A stretch of DNA of 5,107 nt. It comes from Burkholderiales bacterium (GTDB lineage: Bacteria > Pseudomonadota > Gammaproteobacteria > Burkholderiales > Burkholderiaceae_C). The stretch spans positions 1 through 5,107 of the forward strand of contig CANFNE010000185.1 of NCBI GenBank assembly GCA_947448105.1, in the 5' to 3' direction. This document shows, one piece after another, positions 1 through 4,579 of the stretch (within the stretch, counting starts at the first letter, position 1; each line of letters begins with the position of its first letter). The notes beneath the pieces were generated by a model. The model ran no database searches. It had not been told where the DNA came from and worked only from the letters and a program-made list of their open reading frames with translations. The position numbers were made by a program, and so were the translations under genes.

Positions 1-285
1 CTTCAGGTTTGCCACGCCGTAGCGCTGCACGACGCCGTAGACGATCACCATGAAGGCACCGGTTGGGCCACCCGCCTGTACCCGGCTGCCGCCAAGCAGT
101 GAGATCAGAAAACCTGCAAGGACTGCGGTAAACAAGCCGGTCTCAGGCGCCAGCCCCGAGGCAATAGCGATGGCCCTAGACAGTGGCAGCGCAACCACAC
201 CCACCGTCAGCCCGGCACCAATATCCTGAACCAGGCGCTTACGGTCGTAACCCTGCAGCGCGGTAAAGAGTTTGGGCTGAAACAC
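1..285 (-). CDS. SulP-family anion transporter, N-terminal part (runs off left edge)
   Basis: These are the first 95 codons of an inner-membrane SulP/SLC26 transporter, a family that moves sulfate, bicarbonate or related anions with protons or sodium. The read protein opens with a short cytoplasmic stretch (FQPKLFTALQGYDRKRLVQD). TM1 follows at about residues 22-42 (AGLTVGVVALPL then AIAIASGLAPETG), then a second hydrophobic segment (LFTAVLAGFLISLLGG, 51-66). The family signature SRVQAGGPTGAF lies at 67-78, followed by VIVYGVV. A TAG stop lies five codons upstream in frame, and GTG at 285-283 is the only usual start codon before the conserved region. An AAGG stands only 3 bases ahead of it, so the ribosome binding site is poor. 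Arg37 sits inside TM1, where family members usually carry a hydrophobic residue. The substrate cannot be told from this fragment. It is divergent from the acyltransferase operon. Confidence 0.9.
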   Translation of the reverse strand, partial: MFQPKLFTALQGYDRKRLVQDIGAGLTVGVVALPLSRAIAIASGLAPETGLFTAVLAGFLISLLGGSRVQAGGPTGAFMVIVYGVVQRYGVANLK

Positions 286-340
286 CTGCCTTTGCGCCTA
301 CGGCGCTCCAAGGGAAGATGGCAAAAAAACCAAAAAAGCG

Positions 341-370
341 TTCATATTTAACAAGAACATTACTTTTCAA
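341..370 (-). promoter_or_regulatory. Candidate sigma70 promoter for the SulP gene
   Basis: On the minus strand TTGAAA (370-365) resembles a -35 box (5 of 6). An 18-base spacer separates it from TATGAA (346-341), a weak -10 box (4 of 6). A start near 334 would leave about 50 bases of leader before the GTG. The region is strongly AT-rich and is the only plausible place for this promoter, but the exact boxes are a judgement by eye. Confidence 0.35.
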
Positions 371-373
371 ATT

Positions 374-379
374 TATAAG
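374..379 (+). promoter_or_regulatory. Candidate -10 box for the acyltransferase operon
   Basis: TATAAG matches the sigma70 -10 consensus at 5 of 6 positions and would start transcription about 50 bases ahead of the ATG at 439. The best -35-like hexamer, TTAACA at 348-353, is 20 bases away, which is too far for a standard promoter, so an activator may be needed or the call may be wrong. The box lies next to the proposed -35 of the divergent SulP promoter (365-370), so the two promoters would compete for the same DNA. Confidence 0.3.
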
Positions 380-426
380 TCTCTGCAATAATGAAATTGT
401 TTATTGCTCGAATTTTTGTTTGTAAC

Positions 427-432
427 GGGAGA
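427..432 (+). promoter_or_regulatory. Ribosome binding site fixing the acyltransferase start
   Basis: GGGAGA is followed after 6 bases by ATG at 439. An in-frame ATG at 391 would add 16 residues, but it has no purine-rich site ahead of it and its extension lies in AT-rich DNA, so 439 is preferred. Confidence 0.7.
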
Positions 433-438
433 CTCAGT

Positions 439-1530
439 ATGACTAGAAGCAACAAAAGCACTGTGGCGGAGTACACCCCGCCGGCCGCAAAAACCATGGG
501 CCGTCTACTGGCCGTGCACCGCCTGTGGCACCGACCTTGGATGACTGGCTTGGAAAACATCGACCCCAAGCGCCCCACGCTGTTTGTCGGCAACCACACC
601 ATTTACGGCATGCTCGATGTACCGCTACTGGGCTATGAGGTTTACCAGCGCAAAGGCGTCTATATCCGCGGCCTGGCCGACCGCATGCATTACAAGATCC
701 CGGTCTGGCGTGATATTTTCAAGTGGATCGGCAGCGTGGTGGGCACGCGCGAAAACTGCAGCGCCCTGATGGACAGCGGCGCTCACATCATGGTGTTCCC
801 GGGTGGCTCGCGCGAAGTGGCCAAGCGCAAAGGCGAGGCCTACCAGCTCATCTGGAAAGACCGCACCGGCTTTGCGCGCATGGCGGTGGAACACGGCTAC
901 CGCATCATTCCGTTTGCCGCCGTGGGCGCAGAAGAGTGTTATGACATCCTGATCGACTCCAACGACGTCATGGGCTCGCGGCTGGTCAAGTGGCTTAAGA
1001 CCACCGGCCTGGGCAGCAAATTGATCGGCGACGGTGAGCAGCTTTTTCCGCTTTCGCGTGGCTTGGGTTTGTCCATGGTTCCACGTCCTGAACGTTTTTA
1101 CTACTCATTTGGCGAACCCATAGAAACCGCGAAACATAAGGGCGAATCCGACGACCCGGCGGTGCTGACCGAAGTACGCGACGCGGTCAAGGAGTCCATT
1201 GAGGCGCAATTGATCGCGCTGCGCAAAGTGCAATCCAAAGACCCGCAGCGCGGCCTTATTGCCGGTCTGATCGGCGGCGTGCAGTCGCTGCTCACGAGAG
1301 CGCCAGCCGTGGCCTCCAGGGCTGCCAATGGTGAAACTGCCGCCCCAGGAGCAGGACCGGTCCGCGAGCCCGCCAAACCAAGGCGCAAACGGCCAGCAAC
1401 TGCAGCCCGCAAGACGGCGGCCAAGGCTGCCGCCTCGCCGCCCGTCAAAACCGGCGCCACAACACTTCTTACCCGCAAACCCGCCAGCCCCATCCCTTCA
1501 CCGGCCCCCAAAACTTCCATGACGGCTTAA
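439..1530 (+). CDS. Lysophospholipid/diacylglycerol acyltransferase family protein (LPLAT, MGAT/TMEM68-like) with basic C-terminal tail
   Basis: A 363-residue protein of the PlsC/LPLAT superfamily, which moves a fatty acyl group from acyl-CoA or acyl-ACP to a glycerolipid or other alcohol at the inner face of the membrane. Motif I is NHTIYGMLD at residues 52-60, with His53 as the likely base. Motif III is FPGGSRE at 120-126, followed by KRKGEAYQLIWKDRTGFARMA, the pattern seen in MGAT/TMEM68/phytyl-ester-synthase-like members rather than in classical PlsC. An IPFAAVGAEE stretch follows. No clear transmembrane helix is visible. The catalytic domain ends near residue 280. Residues 295-363 are a low-complexity Ala/Lys/Arg/Pro tail (RRKRPATAARKTAAKAAA at 315-332) that looks disordered and DNA- or polyanion-binding. 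It is the first gene of a probable operon and ends 3 bases before the DUF2505 gene. The acyl acceptor cannot be predicted. The family is certain, the substrate is not. Confidence 0.85.
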   Translation: MTRSNKSTVAEYTPPAAKTMGRLLAVHRLWHRPWMTGLENIDPKRPTLFVGNHTIYGMLDVPLLGYEVYQRKGVYIRGLADRMHYKIPVWRDIFKWIGSVVGTRENCSALMDSGAHIMVFPGGSREVAKRKGEAYQLIWKDRTGFARMAVEHGYRIIPFAAVGAEECYDILIDSNDVMGSRLVKWLKTTGLGSKLIGDGEQLFPLSRGLGLSMVPRPERFYYSFGEPIETAKHKGESDDPAVLTEVRDAVKESIEAQLIALRKVQSKDPQRGLIAGLIGGVQSLLTRAPAVASRAANGETAAPGAGPVREPAKPRRKRPATAARKTAAKAAASPPVKTGATTLLTRKPASPIPSPAPKTSMTA

Positions 1531-1533
1531 ACC

Positions 1534-2013
1534 ATGCAATACAAAATCAATGCTCCTGTCCAAAGCGTCCTCGACCTGTTGACCAACGCCAAGTGGCTGG
1601 AGGCCCGATGCCTGGCTTTGGGCGACATCAGCGCCAGCGTCAAGACCAAAAAGAAAGCCGGCCAGTGCATCGTCACCATGCACCGCCGCGTCAGCCGCGA
1701 ATTGCCAGGCATACTGGCCAAGGTGCTTCCGCCTGAATCCGACCTGGTGCTCGAAGAAACCTGGATCCTGGGCGACAAGGGCGAGGCTACTGGCAGCATG
1801 TCGGTCGAAATGGTGGGCCAGCCGGTGCGGCTGAGCGCGGAGTTTTCACTGCGTGCTACTGGCAAAGGCTGCGTATACGACATCACCCACAGCGCCCAAT
1901 CCAGCGTGCCCTTTCTGGGCGGCAGCATCCAAAAGTTTGCTCAGAAGCAGTCTGAAGAGGCCTGCGACGACGAGCTTGAGTACCTAGCCAACGCACTCAA
2001 AATGGCCAAGTAA
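1534..2013 (+). CDS. DUF2505 domain protein (SRPBCC / START-like fold)
   Basis: A 159-residue protein that reads end to end as a DUF2505 member, a family of the SRPBCC superfamily whose fold encloses a hydrophobic ligand pocket. Features seen: an N-terminal APVQSVLDLLTNAKWLEARCLALG helix region (residues 7-30), a beta-rich middle (VTMHRRVSRELPGILAKVLPP at 47-67, then LVLEETWILGDKGEATGSM), and a C-terminal VPFLGGSIQKFAQKQSEEA helix (125-143) that closes the fold in this family. There is no signal peptide or membrane segment, so it should be cytoplasmic. The ATG lies 3 bases after the acyltransferase stop with no Shine-Dalgarno sequence, which suggests translational coupling. DUF2505 has no assigned biochemical function. 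A role in binding or carrying a lipid made or used by the neighbours is inferred only from fold and position. Confidence 0.8.
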   Translation: MQYKINAPVQSVLDLLTNAKWLEARCLALGDISASVKTKKKAGQCIVTMHRRVSRELPGILAKVLPPESDLVLEETWILGDKGEATGSMSVEMVGQPVRLSAEFSLRATGKGCVYDITHSAQSSVPFLGGSIQKFAQKQSEEACDDELEYLANALKMAK

Positions 2014-2037
2014 GCCAAATCGTTCGGCGCGCACCTT

Positions 2038-3339
2038 GTGGACAAGTCCGTTTGCATCGCCACCCCGCCCGCAGGTCACTTGGCCGGCACGTCAGAGGGT
2101 GGCGTTTGCGTTTTTCGTGGAATCCCGTATGCGCGCGCCGCGCGCTTTCAGGCGCCTGAGCCCTACCCACCCTGGGCAGGCGTGCGCGAAGCCACCCGGC
2201 CTGGCCCCATGTGTCCACAAGCGCCTGACCCGCTGGCATTTTTCATCGGCAGCCCCAAAGTACCTTTGGATCAATCCGAGGACTGCCAGGTACTGTCTAT
2301 CGCCACGCCAGCCTTACGAGGCCTGCGACCGGTGATGGTCTGGATCCATGGTGGCGGTTACCTGCATGGAAGCGGCGAGCTGCCCTGCTACAGCGCGCAC
2401 CGGTTGGCCGAAGAAGGCAATGTGGTGGTGGTTTCTATCAGCTACCGGCTGGGCGCCTTTGGTTTTCTGGCCGTAGACGGCGGTCAGACCAATTGCGGCA
2501 CGCTAGACCAACTGGCTGCGTTGCAATGGGTGCAGCGAAATATCCATGCTTTTGGCGGCGACCCCGCGCGCGTCACATTGTTCGGTCAGTCGGCGGGCGG
2601 GCACTCGGTGTTCAAGCTGCTCACCGAGCACGCAGCGCAGTCGCTCTTCCAACGCGTCATCCTTCAAAGTGCGCCGCTGAGCGTGCGACAGTCTGCGCAC
2701 GACCAGGCGCGGGTGGCCATCCGGTTTCGTGCGGAACTGCAACAAGACCCTTACCGCGCCAGCATACAGGCCTTGCTGTGGGCGCAGGCGAAGGTCGCGC
2801 CGCAGGTCACCATACCGCTGCCTTTCAGCCCCGCCTTCAGCAAAGAAGCACCAGCGGCTGCTCATGCGGTCGATGCGATGCTTGGATGGGCGCGCGACGA
2901 CGCGGCGCCCTTCGTCGGTGTGGCAAAGAACAGACTCCCGCCGCTGCGCTTTGCCCTGCCCCGCCTAGCCGACGGCCTCGTGGCAAAACTGCTAACACGC
3001 CAGCTGTTTTCCCTGCCCGCACTGACGTTCGCGCAAACGCGCAGCGACCCGCGCGCTGCCCCGAAAAAGACGTACCTCTACCGCCTGGATACTTGCTTTG
3101 CCAACAACCGCTATGGCGCCGGTCACTGCATCGACTTACCCATGTTGCTTGGTGACGAAGCGAGTTGGCAAGGTGCAATGCTGTTGGGCAGCAGTCTATG
3201 GCACGAAGTCCACGCAAGCGGGTACAGACTGCGCGCCGCCTGGGCGGCCTTTGCCCACACGGGCAATCCGAACGCGCCCAAGGGTTACCGCTTCCAACCA
3301 TTTTCCCGCTTCGACCCGCATCCAACTATTTTGAAGTGA
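2038..3339 (+). CDS. Type-B carboxylesterase (COesterase, alpha/beta hydrolase)
   Basis: A 433-residue alpha/beta hydrolase of the carboxylesterase type-B family, which cleaves carboxylic esters. Visible in order: VFRGIPYA near residues 25-32, the Cys59 (GPMCPQ) and Cys83 (SEDC) pair that forms a disulfide in secreted relatives, the oxyanion-hole motif HGGG at 104-107, the nucleophile elbow GQSAGG with Ser185, and GAGHCIDLPMLLGD with His363. The acid residue is probably Asp288 in WARDDA, where relatives have Glu in a TNxDEG-like motif. There is no signal peptide, unlike many family members, so it is probably cytoplasmic. It is shorter than the usual 500 or so residues. The start is GTG at 2038, the first possible start after an in-frame TAA (2011-2013), and family similarity begins almost at once. 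No Shine-Dalgarno is seen. It follows DUF2505 by 24 bases, as the last gene of the proposed operon. Its natural substrate is unknown. Confidence 0.88.
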   Translation: MDKSVCIATPPAGHLAGTSEGGVCVFRGIPYARAARFQAPEPYPPWAGVREATRPGPMCPQAPDPLAFFIGSPKVPLDQSEDCQVLSIATPALRGLRPVMVWIHGGGYLHGSGELPCYSAHRLAEEGNVVVVSISYRLGAFGFLAVDGGQTNCGTLDQLAALQWVQRNIHAFGGDPARVTLFGQSAGGHSVFKLLTEHAAQSLFQRVILQSAPLSVRQSAHDQARVAIRFRAELQQDPYRASIQALLWAQAKVAPQVTIPLPFSPAFSKEAPAAAHAVDAMLGWARDDAAPFVGVAKNRLPPLRFALPRLADGLVAKLLTRQLFSLPALTFAQTRSDPRAAPKKTYLYRLDTCFANNRYGAGHCIDLPMLLGDEASWQGAMLLGSSLWHEVHASGYRLRAAWAAFAHTGNPNAPKGYRFQPFSRFDPHPTILK

Positions 3340-3349
3340 TGTATCACTT
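3334..3349. repeat. Perfect 7-bp palindrome spanning the esterase stop codon
   Basis: AAGTGAT-GT-ATCACTT is a perfect inverted repeat with a 2-base centre, and its left arm contains the TGA stop of the esterase. The arms are too short and the following T-run is missing, so it is a poor terminator. Its form suits a dimeric regulator binding upstream of the phasin gene, but it could be chance. Confidence 0.4.
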
Positions 3350-3431
3350 AGGGCTTGTCTGCATGAGGGACTAAACACAGATCCGTGTCGCATTGCATAC
3401 AAGCATCATTTTCATTTTTCGCAATAAACTA

Positions 3432-3460
3432 TTCAAAATTACTACGTTTATTGATAAACT
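3432..3460 (+). promoter_or_regulatory. Candidate phasin promoter with overlapping palindromes
   Basis: TTCAAA (3432-3437) and TAAACT (3455-3460) are 17 bases apart, each matching the sigma70 boxes at 4 of 6 positions. The second is preceded by TG at 3452-3453, giving an extended -10. Two palindromes cover this -10: GTTTAT-TG-ATAAAC (3446-3459) and GATAA-AC-TTATC (3453-3464). A repressor bound there would block transcription. In many PHA producers phasin genes are repressed by PhaR, but I cannot identify this as a PhaR site. Confidence 0.4.
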
Positions 3461-3480
3461 TATCGTCCCATCTACTTTCA

Positions 3481-3485
3481 AGGAG
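3481..3485 (+). promoter_or_regulatory. Ribosome binding site of the phasin gene
   Basis: AGGAG lies 10 bases before the ATG at 3496. The frame is open 37 codons further upstream to an ATG at 3385, but that extension crosses the AT-rich promoter region and is not phasin-like, so 3496 is the start. Confidence 0.75.
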
Positions 3486-3495
3486 ACACCACGCC

Positions 3496-4026
3496 ATGGT
3501 CAAGAAACAGCAAGCCAATCCGATACCGGTCACCGACGCAGCAAGGACTGTGAAGGATTCAGCCCAGCAAATTTGGCACGCGGGGCTGGCCGCCTTCACA
3601 CGCGCCCAATCAGAGGGCAATAAGGCCTTCGACACCCTAGTCAAGGAAGGTATGGAAATTCAACGCAAGACACAAAGCGCAGCTGAAGCAAGAATTGCAA
3701 AGGCCACCATCAAGGTGCAGGGTATTGCATCTGGACTTTCAAGCAAGGCCACGGACCAGCTTGGGAAAATGGAAGCGGTTTTTGAAGCTGGCGTGGCCAA
3801 GGCGATGCACAAATTAGGTGTCCCATCGGACAAGGACGTAAAGACTATTCTGGCCCGCGTTGAAGCGCTGACGCATGCCGTCCAACGCCTCTCCAAGCCA
3901 CCAGCACTACCTAGCGACAGTTCGGCCAAACGCGTCACCACCAAAGCAACGACAAGTCCAGTGACCGCAAAAAAGCGCGTTGCCAGAAAAGCAAAGCCCA
4001 CTATCGCAGCTGCGAATAAATTCTAA
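3496..4026 (+). CDS. Phasin, PhaF/PhaI-type polyhydroxyalkanoate granule-associated protein
   Basis: A 176-residue protein of the PhaF/PhaI phasin family, which coats polyhydroxyalkanoate granules in the cytoplasm and controls their size and partition. The phasin domain is residues 15-133. It begins ARTVKDSAQQIWHAGLAAFT, continues with RAQSEGNKAFDTLVKEG, and is largely amphipathic helix rich in Ala, Lys, Glu and Gln. LGVPSDKDV (107-115) and the heptad-like RVEALTHAVQRLS (121-133) match the short leucine-zipper segment used for oligomerisation in this family. Residues 136-176 form a basic tail (TAKKRVARKAKP) like the histone-H1-like DNA-binding tail of PhaF, but shorter than the long AAKP repeats of pseudomonad PhaF. 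It has its own promoter and a strong ribosome binding site. No PHA synthase or depolymerase gene is in the window. The symbol is left blank because PhaF and PhaI cannot be separated safely here. Confidence 0.85.
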   Translation: MVKKQQANPIPVTDAARTVKDSAQQIWHAGLAAFTRAQSEGNKAFDTLVKEGMEIQRKTQSAAEARIAKATIKVQGIASGLSSKATDQLGKMEAVFEAGVAKAMHKLGVPSDKDVKTILARVEALTHAVQRLSKPPALPSDSSAKRVTTKATTSPVTAKKRVARKAKPTIAAANKF

Positions 4027-4038
4027 GTTGCTAGCGCA

Positions 4039-4072
4039 CCGCCGACGAACCTCAAAGGAGGACTATCGGCGG
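4039..4072 (+). terminator. Hairpin just after the phasin gene, weak terminator candidate
   Basis: CCGCCGA (4039-4045) pairs perfectly with TCGGCGG (4066-4072). Inside the 20-base loop CCTC (4050-4053) pairs with GAGG (4058-4061). The stem begins 13 bases after the phasin stop, the right place for a terminator, but no T-run follows, so it would be non-canonical or only protect the mRNA end. Confidence 0.35.
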
Positions 4073-4264
4073 CACGCCATAGACGTCCAGTGGATGTTGA
4101 AGATCACTCTGGTACTCGGCAGGTGAGAAGCTGCAAAGTATGTGGTGATATCCATTGGCGGAGCGGGACAACTTCTTTCCCCTCGCTGCGCTTATCGAAA
4201 CGCAGGCACACAGGTCTGCCCTAACCCTGCTCCGCCTGCACTGGCTATTTTCGGAAAGAAACGC
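4052..4264 (-). pseudogene. Possible remnant of an IS3-family transposase C-terminus
   Basis: The minus strand has an open frame of 70 codons between a TAG (4267-4265) and a TGA (4054-4052), with no ATG. Its last part reads NGYHHILCSFSPAEYQSDL and then QHPLDVYGVPPIVLL. The HHILCSFSPAEYQ portion resembles the H-x-x-LGYLSPxEYE region near the C-terminus of IS3-family OrfB transposases. The catalytic DDE core is absent, and the upstream residues look random or degenerate. No clear terminal inverted repeat or target duplication was found. The match is by eye and short, so chance translation of non-coding DNA is a serious alternative. Confidence 0.25.
4157..4236. repeat. Long nested inverted repeat in the non-coding stretch
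   Basis: GGCGGAGC (4157-4164) is perfectly complementary to GCTCCGCC (4229-4236). The stem continues as GGG (4165-4167) with CCC (4225-4227) past a single bulged T at 4228. A second stem, CTGCG (4186-4190) with CGCAG (4201-4205), closes a 10-base loop inside. This could be a dispersed repeat element, an insertion-sequence relic or a structured RNA. Nothing in the sequence decides between them. Confidence 0.45.
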
Positions 4265-4267
4265 CTA

Positions 4268-4465
4268 TTGAAATATTGACCATCCGCCCATGCATCTTCT
4301 AATGAACACACAGAATCGCGGGCAGGGCGTGATCGCTGAGGGAGATTGAATAGCGTATGTATTGCTCATACCTGAGCTACATAACTGCGAGATACCCCTT
4401 GCTTTACGCCTCCGACATGTGCTTTCCATCGGATATTCAGACTCTAGGTCGTTCGCCCTAGAAAC
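4268..4465. other. Stretch without recognisable genes
   Basis: I see only very short open frames on both strands here and no ribosome binding site attached to one. A 6-bp hairpin, TCTAGG (4443-4448) with CCTAGA (4457-4462), lies just before the AT-rich promoter segment of the next gene. Together with 4027-4267, this makes a gene-poor gap of about 550 bases between the phasin and the FAD oxidoreductase. Confidence 0.6.
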
Positions 4466-4495
4466 TTGACTTTTATATTATTGAAATAATAAATA
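4466..4495 (+). promoter_or_regulatory. Candidate promoter of the FAD oxidoreductase with AT palindrome
   Basis: TTGACT (4466-4471) matches the -35 consensus at 5 of 6 positions. Suitable -10 boxes are weak: TAAATA at 4490-4495 after an 18-base spacer is the best. Between them lies the perfect palindrome TATTATT-GA-AATAATA (4476-4491), a likely operator if the promoter is real. The surrounding 60 bases are almost all A and T, in contrast to the genes. Confidence 0.4.
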
Positions 4496-4568
4496 TTCTT
4501 TCAAATAAACAATTCAATTCCACATGCGTAGAACGCGTAAAACCCTGAGCTGATTAACAACTAAAAAC

Positions 4569-4573
4569 GGGAG
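4569..4573 (+). promoter_or_regulatory. Ribosome binding site of the FAD oxidoreductase
   Basis: GGGAG lies 6 bases ahead of the ATG at 4580, a standard spacing. It matters because it marks 4580 as the native start even though the frame meets a stop 11 codons later. Confidence 0.65.
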
Positions 4574-4579
4574 AAAATA

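Noticed and set aside
391..438. In-frame upstream ATG that would lengthen the acyltransferase by 16 residues
   Set aside because: It has no ribosome binding site, while ATG 439 has GGGAGA at proper spacing.
1101..1520. 139-codon open frame on the minus strand
   Set aside because: It lies wholly inside the acyltransferase gene and shows no domain. It is a product of high-GC codon use and the repetitive Ala/Pro tail.
2493..3325. Long open frames of 220 codons (plus) and 162 codons (minus)
   Set aside because: Both overlap the esterase, whose catalytic motifs are all in the other frame. Their translations are Arg/Cys/Pro-rich without recognisable motifs.
4027..4236. Integron attC-like site, considered because of CCTAAC and the inverted repeats
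   Set aside because: The paired core sites GTTRRRY and RYYYAAC are not present in the right arrangement.
4291..4350. Short open frame MHLLMNTQNRGQGVIAEGD
   Set aside because: Only 19 codons, with no ribosome binding site and no similarity that I recognise.
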